Shown in pieces: positions 11,274 to 26,640 of a DNA stretch of 61,148 nucleotides; position 1 is the stretch's first letter; every line of letters begins with the position of its first letter. The notes below the pieces were generated by a model. That model was not told where the DNA came from, ran no database searches, and saw only the letters and a program-made list of their open reading frames with translations. Both the position numbers and the translations under genes were made by a program. Source of the DNA: Saccoglossus kowalevskii (Eukaryota; Hemichordata; Enteropneusta; Harrimaniidae); contig NW_003144698.1 of NCBI RefSeq assembly GCF_000003605.2, positions 1 to 61,148 on the forward strand, read 5' to 3'.

Positions 11274-14200
11274 ACCTCCCTGTGTTCTAATGGTCTACCC
11301 CTAAATCAGTCTATTCATATCTATATTTATATGGATAATACCAAAGAGGCATCGGTATGTCATGGGAATGACAATAATCACCTCCCTGTGTTTTAATGGT
11401 CTACCCCTAAATCAGTCTATTCTTATCTATATTTATATGGATAATACCAAAGAGGCATGGGTATGTCATAGGAATGACAATAATCACCTCCCTGTGTTTT
11501 AATGGTCTACCCCTAAATCAGACTATTCATATCTATATTTATATGGATAATACCAAGGAGGCATGGGAATGTCATGGGAATGACAATAATCACCTCCCTG
11601 TGTTCTAATGGTCTACCCCTAAATCAGTCTATTCATATCTATATTTATAAGGATAATACCATAGAGGCATGGGAATGACATGTAAATGACAATAATCACC
11701 TCCCTGTGTTCTAATGGTCTACCCCTAAATCAGTCTATTCATATCTATATTTATATGGATAATACCATAGAAGCATGGGAATATCATGGGAATGACAATA
11801 ATCACCTCCCTGTGTTCTAATGGTCTACCCCTAAATCAGTCTATTCATATCTATATTTATATGGATAATACCATAGAAGCATGGGAATGTCATGGGAATG
11901 ACAATAATCACCTCCCTGTGTTCTAATGGTCTACCCCGAAATCAGTCTATTCATATCTATATTTATATGGATAATAGCATAGAGGCATGGGAATGTCATG
12001 GGAATGACAATAATCACCTCCCTGTGTTCTAATGGTCTACCCCGAAATCAGTCTATTCATATCTATATTTATATGGATAATACCAAAGAGGCATGGGAAT
12101 GTCATGGGAATGACAATAATCACCTCCCTGTGTTTTAATGGTCTACCCCTAAATCAGTCTATTCATATCTATATTTATATGGATAATACCAAAGAGGCAT
12201 GGGTATGTCATGGGAATGACAATAATCACCTCCCTGTGTTTTAATGGTCTACCCCTAAATCAGTCTATTCATATCTATATTTATATGGATAATACCACAG
12301 AGGCATGGGAATATCATGGGAATGACAATAATCACCTCCCTGTGTTTTAATGGTCTACCCCTAAATCAGTCTATTCATATCTATATTTATATGGATAATA
12401 CCATAGAGGCATGGGTATGTCATGGGAATGACAATAATCACCTCCCTGTGTTTTAATGGTCTACCCCTAAATCAGTCTATTCATATCTATATTTATATGG
12501 ATAATACCAAAGAGGCATGGGTATGTCATGGGAATGACAATAATCACCTCCCTGTGTTCTAATGGTCTACCCCTAAATCAGTCTATTCATATCTATATTT
12601 ATATGGATAATACCATAGAGGCATGGGTATGTCATGGGAATGACAATAATCACCTCCCTGTGTTCTAATGGTCTACCCCTAAATCAGTCTCTTCATATCT
12701 ATATTTATATGGATAATACCATAGAAGCATGGGAATGTCATGGGAATGACAATAATCACCTCCCTGTGTTCTAATGGTCTACCCCTAAATCAGTCTATTC
12801 ATATCTATATTTATATGGATAATACCATAGAGGCATGGGTATGTCATGGGAATGACAATAATCACCTCCCTGTGTTCTAATGGTCTACCCCTAAATCAGT
12901 CTATTCATATCTATATTTATATGGATAATACCATAGAAGCATGGGAATGTCATGGGAATGACAATAATCACCTCCCTGTGTTTTAATGGTCTACCCCTAA
13001 ATCAGTCTATTCATATCTATATTTATACGGATAATACCACAGAGGCATGGGAATGTCATGGGAATGACAATAATCACCTCCCTGTGTTCTAATGGTCTAC
13101 CCCTAAATCAGTCTATTCATATCTATATTTATATGGATAATACCATAGAGGCACGGGAATGTCATGGGAATGACAATAATCACCTCCCTGTGTTTTAATG
13201 GTCTACCCCTAAATCAGTCTATTCATATCTATATTTATATGGATAATACCAAAGAGGCATGGGAATGTCATGGGAATGACAATAATCACCTCCCTGTGTT
13301 CTAATGGTCTACCCCTAAATCAGTCTATTCATATCTATATTTATATGGATAATACCACAGAGGCATGGGAATATCATGGGAATGACAATAATCACCTCCC
13401 TGTGTTTTAATGGTCTACCCCTAAATCAGTCTATTCATATCTATATTTATATGGATAATACCATAGAAGCATGGGAATGTCATGGGAATGACAATAATCA
13501 CCTCCCTGTGTTCTAATGGTCTACCCCTAAATCAGTCTATTCATATCTATATTTATATGGATAATACCAAAGAGGCATGGGAATGTCATGGGAATGACAA
13601 TAATCACCTCCCTGTGTTTTAATGGTCTACCCCTAAATCAGTCTATTCATATCTATATTTATATGGATAATACCACAGAGGCATGGGAATGTCATGGGAA
13701 TGACAATAATCACCTCCCTGTGTTCTAATGGTCTACCCCTAAATCAGTCTATTCATATCTATATTTATATGGATAATACCAAAGAGGCATGGGAATGTCA
13801 TGGGAATGACAATAATCACCTCCCTGTGTTCTAATGGTCTACCCCTAAATCAGTCTATTCATATCTATATTTATATGGATAATACCAAAGAGGCATGGGA
13901 ATGTCATGGGAATGACAATAATCACCTCCCTGTGTTCTAATGGTCTACCCCTAAATCAGTCTATTCATATCTATATTTATATGGATAATACCATAGAGGC
14001 ATGGGTATGTCATGGGAATGACAATAATCACCTCCCTGTGTTCTAATGGTCTACCCCTAAATCAGTCTATTCATATCTATATTTATATGGATAATACCAC
14101 AGAGGCATGGGAATGTCATGGGAATGACAATAATCACCTCCCTGTGTTTTAATGGTCTACCCCTAAATCAGTCTATTCTTATCTATATTTATATGGATAA

Positions 14201-14470
14201 TACCAAAGAGGCATGGGAATGTCATGGGAATGACAATAATCACCTTCCTGTGTTTTAATGGTCTACCCCTAAATCAGTCTATTCATATCTATATTTATAT
14301 GGATAATACCAAAGAGGCATGGGAATGTCATGTAAATGACAATAATCACCTCCCTGTGTTCTAATGGTCTACCCCTAAATCAGTCTATTCATATCTATAT
14401 TTATATGGATAATACCACAGAGGCATGGGAATGTCATGGGAATGACAATAATCACCTCCCTGTGTTCTAA

Positions 14471-14490
14471 TGGTCTGGTCTACCCCTAAA
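14471..14490 (+). repeat. 5 bp microduplication (GGTCT)
   Basis: AATGGTCTGGTCTACCCC replaces AATGGTCTACCCC, a simple 5 bp tandem duplication inside one monomer. Confidence 0.85.
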
Positions 14491-17474
14491 TCAGTCTATT
14501 CATATCTATATTTATATGGATAATACCAAAGAGGCATGGGAATGTCATGAAATGACAATAATCACCTCCCTATGTTTTAATGGTCTACCCCTAAATCAGT
14601 CTATTCTTATCTATATTTATATGGATAATACCAAAGAGGCATGGGAATGTCATGGGAATGACAATAATCACCTCCCTGTGTTTTAATGGTCTACCTCTAA
14701 ATCAGTCTATTCATATCTATATTTATATGGATAATACCAAAGAGGCATGGGAATGTCATGGGAATGACAATAATCACCTCCCTGTGTTTTAATGGTCTAC
14801 CCCTAAATCAGTCTATTCATATCTATATTTATATGGATAATACCAAAGAGGCATGGGTATGTCATGGGAATGACAATAATCACCTCCCTGTGTTTTAATG
14901 GTCTGCCCCTAAATCAGTCTATTCTTATCTATATTTATATGGATAATACCAAAGAGGCATGGGAATGTCATGGGAATGACAATAATCACCTCCCTGTGTT
15001 TTAATGGTCTACCCCTAAATCAGTCTATTCATATCTATATTTATATGGATAATACCAAAGAGGCATGGGAATGTCATGGGAATGACAATAATCACCTCCC
15101 TGTGTTTTAATGGTCTACCCCTAAATCAGTCTATTCATATCTATATTTATATGGATAATACCAAAGAGGCATGGGAATGTCATGGGAATGACAATAATCA
15201 CCTCCCTGTGTTTTAATGGTCTACCCCTAAATCAGTCTATTCATATCTATATTTATATGGATAATACCAAAGAGGCATGGGAATGTCATGGGAATGACAA
15301 TAATCACCTCCCTGTGTTCTAATGGTCTACCCCTAAATCAGTCTATTCTTATCTATATTTATATGGATAATACCAAAGAGGCATGGGAATGTCATGGGAA
15401 TGACAATAATCACCTCCCTGTGTTTTAATGGTCTACCCCTAAATCAGTCTATTCATATCTATATTTATATGGATAATACCATAGAGGCATGGGAATGTCA
15501 TGGGAATGACAATAATCACCTCCCTGTGTTTTAATGGTCTACCCCTAAATCAGTCTATTCATATCTATATTTATATGGATAATACCATAGAGGCATGGGA
15601 ATGTCATGGGAATGACAATAATCACCTCCCTGTGTTTTAATGGTCTACCCCTAAATCAGTCTATTCATATCTATATTTATATGGATAATACCAAAGAGGC
15701 ATGGGAATGTCATGGGAATGACAATAATCACCTCCCTGTGTTCTAATGGTCTACCCCTAAATCAGTCTATTCATATCTATATTTATATGGATAATACCAT
15801 AGAGGCATGGGAATGTCATGGGAATGACAATAATCACCTCCCTATGTTTTAATGGTCTACCCCTAAATCAGTCTATTCTTATCTATATTTATATGGATAA
15901 TACCAAAGAGGCATGGGAATGTCATGGGAATGACAATAATCACCTCCCTGTGTTTTAATGGTCTACCCCTAAATCAGTCTATTCTTATCTATATTTATAT
16001 GGATAATACCACAGAGGCATGGGAATGTCATGGGAATGACAATAATCACCTCCCTATGTTTTAATGGTCTACCCCTAAATCAGTCTATTCTTATCTATAT
16101 TTATATGGATAATACCAAAGAGGCATGGGAATGTCATGGGAATGACAATAATCACCTCCCTATGTTTTAATGGTCTACCCCTAAATCAGTCTATTCATAT
16201 CTATATTTATATGGATAATACCAAAGAGGCATGGGAATGTCATGGGAATGACAATAATCACCTCCCTGTGTTCTAATGGTCTACCCCTAAATCAGTCTAT
16301 TCATATCTATATTTATATGGATAATACCATAGAGGCATGGGAATGTCATGGGAATGACAATAATCACCTCCCTGTGTTTTAATGGTCTACCCCTAAATCA
16401 GTCTATTCATATCTATATTTATATGGATAATACCATAGAGGCATGGGTATGTCATGGGAATGACAATAATCACCTCCCTGTGTTTTAATGGTCTACCCCT
16501 AAATCAGTCTATTCATATCTATATTTATATGGATAATACCATAGAGGCATGGGAATGTCATGGGAATGACAATAATCACCTCCCTGTGTTCTAATGGTCT
16601 ACCCCTAAATCAGTCTATTCATATCTATATTTATATGGATAAGACCATAGAGGCATGGGAATGTCATGTAAATGACAATAATCACCTCCCTATGTTTTAA
16701 TGGTCTACCCCTAAATCAGTCTATTCATATCTATATTTATATGGATAATGCCAAAGAGGCATGGGTATGTCATGGGAATGACAATAATCACCTCCCTATG
16801 TTTTAATGGTCTACCCCTAAATCAGTCTATTCATATCTATATTTATATGGATAATACCAAAGAGGCATGGGAATGTCATGGGAATGACAATAATCACCTC
16901 CCTGTGTTCTAATGGTCTACCCCTAAATCAGTCTATTCATATCTATATTTATATGGATAATACCATAGAGGCATGGGAATGTCATGGGAATGACAATAAT
17001 CACCTCCCTGTGTTCTAATGGTCTACCCCTAAATCAGTCTATTCATATCTATATTTATATGGATAATACCAAAGAGGCATGGGAATGTCATGGGAATGAC
17101 AATAATCACCTCCCTGTGTTCTAATGGTCTACCCCTAAATCAGTCTATTCATATCTATATTTATATGGATAATACCATAGAGGCATGGGAATGTCATGGG
17201 AATGACAATAATCACCTCCCTGTGTTTTAATGGTCTACCCCTAAATCAGTCTATTCATATCTATATTTATATGGATAATACCATAGAGGCATGGGTATGT
17301 CATGGGAATGACAATAATCACCTCCCTGTGTTTTAATGGTCTACCCCTAAATCAGTCTATTCATATCTATATTTATATGGATAATACCATAGAGGCATGG
17401 GAATGTCATGGGAATGACAATAATCACCTCCCTGTGTTTTAATGGTCTACCCCTAAATCAGTCTATTCATATCT

Positions 17475-17970
17475 ATATTTATATGGATAATACCATAGAG
17501 GCATGGGAATGTCATGGGAATGACAATAATCACCTCCCTGTGTTTTAATGGTCTACCCCTAAATCAGTCTATTCATATCTATATTTATAAGGATAATACC
17601 ATAGAGGCATGGGAATGTCATGGGAATGACAATAATCACCTCCCTGTGTTTTAATGGTCTACCCCTAAATCAGTCTATTCATATCTATATTTATAAGGAT
17701 AATACCATAGAGGCATGGGAATGTCATGGGAATGACAATAATCACCTCCCTGTGTTTTAATGGTCTACCCCTAAATCAGTCTATTCATATCTATATTTAT
17801 AAGGATAATACCATAGAGGCATGGGAATGTCATGGGAATGACAATAATCACCTCCCTGTGTTTTAATGGTCTACCCCTAAATCAGTCTATTCATATCTAT
17901 ATTTATAAGGATAATACCATAGAGGCATGGGAATGTCATGGGAATGACAATAATCACCTCCCTGTGTTTT
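17475..17970 (+). repeat. Locally homogenised run of identical TATAAGG monomers
   Basis: Four successive monomers share TATAAGG plus CCATAGAG plus GGGAATG plus GTTTTAATGG with no visible differences. Similar runs of two or three are at about 26.0-26.5, 38.4-38.7, 46.8-47.0 and 60.3-60.6 kb. This suggests very recent amplification of one variant. Confidence 0.7.
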
Positions 17971-20370
17971 AATGGTCTACCCCTAAATCAGTCTATTCAT
18001 ATCTATATTTATATGGATAATACCATAGAGGCATGGGTATGTCATGGGAATGACAATAATCACCTCCCTGTGTTCTAATGGTCTACCCCTAAATCAGTCT
18101 ATTCATATCTATATTTATATGGATAATACCAAAGAGGCATTGGAATGTCATGGGAATGACAATAATCACCTCCCTGTGTTCAAATGGTCTACCCCTAAAT
18201 CAGTCTATTCATATCTATATTTATATGGATAATACCAAAGAGGCATGGGAATGTCATGGGAATAACAATAATCACCTCCCTGTGTTCTAATGGTCTACCC
18301 CTAAATCAGTCTATTCATATCTATATTTATATGGATAATACCATAGAGGCATGGGTATGTCATGGGAATGACAATAATCACCTCCCTGTGTTCTAATGGT
18401 CTACCCCTAAATCAGTCTATTCATATCTATATTTATATGGATAATACCATAGAGGCATGGGTATGTCATGGGAATGACAATAATCACCTCCCTGTGTTCT
18501 AATGGTCTACCCCTAAATCAGTCTATTCATATCTATATTTATATGGATAATACCAAAGAGGCATGGGAATGTCATGGGAATGACAATAATCACCTCCCTG
18601 TGTTCTAATGGTCTACCCCTAAATCAGTCTATTCATATCTATATTTATATGGATAATACCAAAGAGGCATGGGAATGTCATGGGAATAACAATAATCACC
18701 TCCCTGTGTTCTAATGGTCTACCCCTAAATCAGTCTATTCATATCTATATTTATATGGATAATACCAAAGAGGCATGGGAATGTCATGGGAATGACAATA
18801 ATCACCTCCCTGTGTTCTAATGGTCTACCCCTAAATCAGTCTATTCATATCTATATTTATATGGATAATACCATAGAGGCATGGGAATGTCATGGGAATG
18901 ACAATAATCACCTCCCTATGTTCTAATGGTCTACCCCTAAACCAGTCTATTCATATCTATATTTATATGGATAATACCAAAGAGGCATGGGAATGTCATG
19001 GGAATGACAATAATCACCTCCCTGTGTTTTATTGGTCTACCCCTAAACCAGTCTATTCATATCTATATTTATATGGATAATACCATAGAGGCATGGGAAT
19101 GTCATGGGAATGACAATAATCACCTCCCTGTGTTCTAATGGTCTACCCCTAAATCAGTCTATTCATATCTATATTTATATGGATAATACCGAAGAGGCAT
19201 GGGAATGTCATGGGAATGACAATAATCACCTCCCTGTGTTTTAATGGTCTACCCCTAAATCAGTCTATTCATATCTATATTTATATGGATAATACCAAAG
19301 AGGCATGGGAATGTCATGGGAATGACAATAATCACCTCCCTGTGTTCTAATGGTCTACCCCTAAATCAGTCTATTCATATCTATATTTATATGGATAATA
19401 CCAAAGAAGCATGGGAATGTCATGGGAATGACAATAATCACCTCCCTGTGTTTTAATGGTCTACCCCTAAATCAGTCTATTCATATCTATATTTATATGG
19501 ATAATACCAAAGAGGCATGGGAATGTCATGGGAATGACAATAATCACCTCCCTGTGTTTTAATGGTCTACCCCTAAATCAGTCTATTCATATCTATATTT
19601 ATATGGATAATACCAAAGAGGCATGGGAATGTCATGGGAATGACAATAATCACCTCCCTGTGTTCTAATGGTCTACCCCTAAATCAGTCTATTCATATCT
19701 ATATTTATATGGATAATACCATAGAGGCATGGGAATGTCATGGGAATGACAATAATCACCTCCCTGTGTTTTAATGGTCTACCCCTAAATCAGTCTATTC
19801 ATATCTATATTTATATGGATAATACCAAAGAGGCATGGGAATGTCATGGGAATGACAATAATCACCTCCCTGTGTTCTAATGGTCTACCCCTAAATCAGT
19901 CTATTCATATCTATATTTATATGGATAATACCATAGAGGCATGGGAATGTCATGGGAATGACAATAATCACCTCCCTGTGTTTTAATGGTCTACCCCTAA
20001 ATCAGTCTATTCATATCTATATTTATATGGATAATACCACAGAGGCATGGGAATGTCATGGGAATGACAATAATCACCTCCCTGTGTTCTAATGGTCTAC
20101 CCCTAAATCAGTCTATTCATATCTATATTTATATGGATAATACCATAGAGGCATGGGTATGTCATGGGAATGACAATAATCACCTCCCTGTGTTCTAATG
20201 GTCTACCCCTAAATCAGTCTATTCATATCTATATTTATATGGATAATACCATAGAGGCATGGGAATGTCATGGGAATGACAATAATCACCTCCCTGTGTT
20301 CTAATGGTCTACCCCTAAATCAGTCTATTCATATCTATATTTATATGGATAATACCATAGAGGCATGGGA

Positions 20371-21430
20371 ATATCATGGGAATGACAATAATCACCTCCC
20401 TGTGTTCTAATGGTCTACCCCTAAATCAGTCTATTCATATCTATATTTATATGGATAATACCACAGAGGCATGGGAATGTCATGGGAATGACAATAATCA
20501 CCTCCCTGTGTTCTAATGGTCTACCCCTAAATCAGTCTCTTCATATCTATATTTATATGGATAATACCATAGAGGCATGGGTATGTCATGGGAATGACAA
20601 TAATCACCTCCCTGTGTTCTAATGGTCTACCCCTAAATCAGTCTATTCATATCTATATTTATATGGATAATACCACAGAGGCATGGGAATGTCATGGGAA
20701 TGACAATAATCACCTCCCTGTGTTCTAATGGTCTACCCCTAAATCAGTCTATTCATATCTATATTTATATGGATAATACCATAGAGGCATGGGAATGTCA
20801 TGGGAATGACAATAATCACCTCCCTGTGTTTTAATGGTCTACCCCTAAATCAGTCTATTCATATCTATATTTATATGGATAATACCATAGAGGCATGGGA
20901 ATATCATGGGAATGACAATAATCACCTCCCTGTGTTCTAATGGTCTACCCCTAAATCAGTCTATTCATATCTATATTTATATGGATAATACCACAGAGGC
21001 ATGGGAATGTCATGGGAATGACAATAATCACCTCCCTGTGTTCTAATGGTCTACCCCTAAATCAGTCTCTTCATATCTATATTTATATGGATAATACCAT
21101 AGAGGCATGGGTATGTCATGGGAATGACAATAATCACCTCCCTGTGTTTTAATGGTCTACCCCTAAATCAGTCTATTCATATCTATATTTATATGGATAA
21201 TACCATAGAGGCATGGGAATGTCATGGGAATGACAATAATCACCTCCCTGTGTTCTAATGGTCTACCCCTAAATCAGTCTATTCATATCTATATTTATAT
21301 GGATAATACCATAGAGGCATGGGTATGTCATGGGAATGACAATAATCACCTCCCTGTGTTTTAATGGTCTACCCCTAAATCAGTCTATTCATATCTATAT
21401 TTATATGGATAATACCATAGAGGCATGGGA
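20371..21430 (+). repeat. Tandem 5-mer higher-order repeat (530 bp unit, 2 imperfect copies)
   Basis: GGGAATATC followed by CCACAGAG and AGTCTCTTC occurs in both halves; TCTCT is at 20535 and 21065, 530 = 5x106 apart. The other monomers of the unit match only partly, so the copies are older or have been partly converted. Confidence 0.65.
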
Positions 21431-21940
21431 ATGTCATGGGAATGACAATAATCACCTCCCTGTGTTCTAATGGTCTACCCCTAAATCAGTCTATTCATAT
21501 CTATATTTATATGGATAATACCATAGAGGCATGGGAATGTCATGGGAATGACAATAATCACCTCCCTGTGTTTTAATGGTCTACCCCTAAATCAGTCTAT
21601 TCATATCTATATTTATATGGATAATACCAAAGAGGCATGGGTATGTCATGGGAATGACAATAATCACCTCCCTGTGTTTTAATGGTCTACCCCTAAATCA
21701 GTCTATTCATATCTATATTTATATGGATAATACCAAAGAGGCATGGGTATGTCATGGGAATGACAATAATCACCTCCCTGTGTTTTAATGGTCTACCCCT
21801 AAATCAGTCTATTCATATCTATATTTATATGGATAATACCATAGAGGCATGGGTATGTCATGGGAATGACAATAATCACCTCCCTGTGTTCTAATGGTCT
21901 ACCCCTAAATCAGTCTATTCATATCTATATTTATATGGAT

Positions 21941-23000
21941 AATAACAAAGAGGCATGGGTATGTCATGGGAATGACAATAATCACCTCCCTGTGTTCTAA
22001 TGGTCTACCCCTAAATCAGTCTATTCATATCTATATTTATATGGATAATAACAAAGAGGCATGGGTATGTCATGGGAATGACAATAATCACCTCCCTGTG
22101 TTTTAATGGTCTACCCCTAAACCAGTCTATTCATATCTATATTTATATGGATAATACCATAGAGGCATGGGAATGTCATGGGAGTGACAATAATCACCTC
22201 CCTGTGTTCTAATGGTCTACCCCTAAATCAGTTTATTCATATCTATATTTATATGGATAATACCATAGAGGCATGGGAATGTCATGGGAATGACAATAAT
22301 CACCTCCCTGTGCTTTAATGGTCTACCCCTAAATCAGTCTATTCATATCTATATTTATATGGATAATACCATAGAGGCATGGGAATGTCATGGGAATGAC
22401 AATAATCACCTCCCTGTGTTCTAATGGTCTACCCCTAAATCAGTCTATTCATATCTATATTTATATGGATAATAACAAAGAGGCATGGGTATGTCATGGG
22501 AATGACAATAATCACCTCCCTGTGTTCTAATGGTCTACCCCTAAATCAGTCTATTCATATCTATATTTATATGGATAATAACAAAGAGGCATGGGTATGT
22601 CATGGGAATGACAATAATCACCTCCCTGTGTTTTAATGGTCTACCCCTAAACCAGTCTATTCATATCTATATTTATATGGATAATACCATAGAGGCATGG
22701 GAATGTCATGGGAATGACAATAATCACTCCTTTGCTTTAAATGTTTACCCTTAAATCAGTCTATTCATAATCTATATTTATATGAATAATACCATAGAGG
22801 CATGGGAATGTCATGGGAATGACAATAATCACCTCCCTGTGTTCTAATAGTCTACCCCTAAATCAGTCTATTCATATCTATATTTATATGGATAATACCA
22901 TAGAGGCATGGGAATGTCATGGGAATGACAATAATCACCTCCCTGTGTTTTAATGGTCTACCCCTAAACCAGTCTATTCATATCTATATTTATATGGATA
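21941..23000 (+). repeat. Tandem 5-mer with paired AATAACAAAG monomers
   Basis: Two adjacent AATAACAAAGAG monomers (from 21941) recur from 22471, a shift of 530 bp. The following AAACCAG and CTTTAA units also recur in order, though the second half carries a cluster of indels at 22.72-22.80 kb. Confidence 0.75.
22715..22795. other. Indel cluster 3
   Basis: AATCACTCCTTTGCTTTAAA, TGTTTACCCTTAAATC and CATAATCTAT. This may also be the degraded counterpart of the CTGTGCTTTAATGG monomer at about 22.31 kb. Confidence 0.6.
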
Positions 23001-26000
23001 ATACCAAAGAGGCATGGGAATGTCATGGGAATGACAATAATCACCTCCCTGTGTTCTAATGGTCTACCCCTAAATCAGTCTATTCATATCTATATTTATA
23101 TGAATAATACCATAGAGGCATGGGAATGTCATGGGAATGACAATAATCACCTCCCTGTGTTCTAATGGTCTACCCCTAAATCAGTCTATTCTTATCTATA
23201 TTTATATGGATAATACCATAGAGGCATGGGTATGTCATGGGAATGACAATAATCACCTCCCTGTGTTTTAATGGTCTACCCCTAAATCAGTCTATTCATA
23301 TCTATATTTATATGGATAATACCATAGAGGCATGGGTATGTCATGGGAATGACAATAATCACCTCCCTGTGTTCTAATGGTCTACCCCTAAATCAGTCTA
23401 TTCATATCTATATTTATAAGGATAATACCATAGAGGCATGGGTATGTCATGGGAATGACAATAATCACCTCCCTGTGTTCTAATGGTCTACCCCTAAATC
23501 AGTCTATTCATATCTATATTTATATGGATAATACCACAGAGGCATGGGAATGTCATGGGAATGACAATAATCACCTCCCTGTGTTCTAATGGTCTACCCC
23601 TAAATCAGTCTATTCATATCTATATTTATATGGATAATACCATAGAGGCATGGGAATGTCATGGGAATGACAATAATCACCTCCCTATGTTTTAATGGTC
23701 TACCCCTAAATCAGTCTATTCATATCTATATTTATATGGATAATACCATAGAGGCATGGGAATGTCATGGGAATGACAATAATCACCTCCCTGTGTTTTA
23801 ATGGTCTACCCCTAAACCAGTCTATTCATATCTATATTTATATGGATAATACCATAGAGGCATGGGAATGTCATGGGAATGACAATAATCACCTCCCTGT
23901 GTTTTAATGGTCTACCCCTAAACCAGTCTATTCATATCTATATTTATATGGATAATACCAAAGAGGCATGGGAATGTCATGGGAATGACAATAATCACCT
24001 CCCTGTGTTTTAATGGTCTACCCCTAAATCAGTCTATTCATATCTATATTTATATGGATAATACCATAGAGGCATGGGAATGTCATGGGAATGACAATAA
24101 TCACCTCCCTGTGTTTTAATGGTCTACCCCTAAATCAGTCTATTCATATCTATATTTATATGGATAATACCACAGAGGCATGGGAATGTCATGGGAATGA
24201 CAATAATCACCTCCCTGTGTTTTAATGGTCTACCCCTAAATCAGTCTATTCATATCTATATTTATATGGATAATACCATAGAGGCATGGGAATGTCATGG
24301 GAATGACAATAATCACCTCCCTGTGTTTTAATGGTCTACCCCTAAACCAGTCTATTCATATCTATATTTATATGGATAATACCATAGAGGCATGGGAATG
24401 TCATGGGAATGACAATAATCACCTCCCTGTGTTTTAATGGTCTACCCCTAAATCAGTCTATTCATATCTATATTTATATGGATAATACCACAGAGGCATG
24501 GGAATGTCATGGGAATGACAATAATCACCTCCCTGTGTTTTAATGGTCTACCCCTAAATCAGTCTATTCATATCTATATTTATATGGATAATACCATAGA
24601 GGCATGGGAATGTCATGGGAATGACAATAATCACCTCCCTGTGTTTTAATGGTCTACCCCTAAATCAGTCTATTCATATCTATATTTATATGGATAATAC
24701 CATAGAGCCATGGGAATGTCATGGGAATGACAATAATCACCTCCCTGTGTTTTAATGGTCTACCCCTAAATCAGTCTATTCATATCTATATTTATATGGA
24801 TAATACCAAAGAGGCATGGGAATGTCATGGGAATGACAATAATCACCTCCCTGTGTTTTAATGGTCTACCCCTAAATCAGTCTATTCATATCTATATTTA
24901 TATGGATAATACCAAAGAGGCATGGGAATGTCATGAGAATGACAATAATCACCTCCCTGTGTTTTAATGGTCTGCCCCTAAATCAGTCTATTCATATCTA
25001 TATTTATATGGATAATACCACAGAGGCATGGGAATGTCATGGGAATGACAATAATCACCTCCCTGTGTTTTAATGGTCTACCCCTAAATCAGTCTATTCA
25101 TATCTATATTTATATGGATAATACCAAAGAGGCATGGGTATGTCATGGGAATGACAATAATCACCTCCCTGTGTTTTAATGGTCTGCCCCTAAATCAGTC
25201 TATTCTTATCTATATTTATATGGATAATACCAAAGAGGCATGGGAATGTCATGGGAATGACAATAATCACCTCCCTGTGTTTTAATGGTCTACCCCTAAA
25301 TCAGTCTATTCATATCTATATTTATATGGATAATACCATAGAGGCATGGGAATGTCATGGGAATGACAATAATCACCTCCCTGTGTTTTAATGGTCTACC
25401 CCTAAATCAGTCTATTCATATCTATATTTATATGGATAATACCATAGAGGCATGGGAATGTCATGGGAATGACAATAATCACCTCCCTGTGTTTTAATGG
25501 TCTACCCCTAAATCAGTCTATTCATATCTATATTTATATGGATAATACCATAGAGGCATGGGAATGTCATGGGAATGACAATAATCACCTCCCTGTGTTT
25601 TAATGGTCTACCCCTAAATCAGTCTATTCATATCTATATTTATAAGGATAATACCATAGAGGCATGGGAATGTCATGGGAATGACAATAATCACCTCCCT
25701 GTGTTTTAATGGTCTACCCCTAAATCAGTCTATTCATATCTATATTTATATGGATAATACCATAGAGGCATGGGAATGTCATGGGAATGACAATAATCAC
25801 CTCCCTGTGTTTTAATGGTCTACCCCTAAATCAGTCTATTCATATCTATATTTATATGGATAATACCACAGAGGCATGGGTATGTCATGGGAATGACAAT
25901 AATCACCTCCCTGTGTTCTAATAGTCTACCCCTAAATCAGTCTATTCATATCTATATTTATATGGATAATACCAAAGAGGCATGGGAATGTCATGGGAAT

Positions 26001-26040
26001 GACAATAATCACCTCCCTGTGTTTTAATGGTCTACCCCTA

Positions 26041-26640
26041 AATCAGTCTATTCATATCTATATTTATAAGGATAATACCATAGAGGCATGGGAATGTCAT
26101 GGGAATGACAATAATCACCTCCCTGTGTTTTAATGGTCTACCCCTAAATCAGTCTATTCATATCTATATTTATAAGGATAATACCATAGAGGCATGGGAA
26201 TGTCATGGGAATGACAATAATCACCTCCCTGTGTTTTAATGGTCTACCCCTAAATCAGTCTATTCATATCTATATTTATATGGATAATACCAAAGAGGCA
26301 TGGGAATGACAATAATCACCTCCCTGTGTTTTAATGGTCTACCCCTAAACCAGTCTATTCATATCTATATTTATAAGGATAATACCATAGAGGCATGGGA
26401 ATGTCATGGGAATGACAATAATCACCTCCCTGTGTTTTAATGGTCTACCCCTAAATCAGTCTATTCATATCTATATTTATAAGGATAATACCATAGAGGC
26501 ATGGGAATGTCATGGGAATGACAATAATCACCTCCCTATGTTTTAATGGTCTACCCCTAAATCAGTCTATTCTTATCTATATTTATATGGATAATACCAA
26601 AGAGGCATGGGAATGTCATGGGAATGACAATAATCACCTC
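26041..26640 (+). repeat. Higher-order block D, copy 1 (with 11 bp collapse)
   Basis: TATAAGG units, one CCAAAGAG unit, an AAACCAG unit, two TATAAGG units, then CCTATG and TTCTTATC. The order matches 47229-47840. The offset is 21,188 bp before and 21,199 bp after the 11 bp deletion at about 26301, which cleanly identifies the deletion. Confidence 0.8.
26279..26321 (+). repeat. Monomer shortened by 11 bp (95 bp unit)
   Basis: It reads GGCATGGGAATGACAATAAT, with only one copy of the CATGGGAATG word where two are normal. This removes the left arm of the TGTCAT hairpin. Confidence 0.85.
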
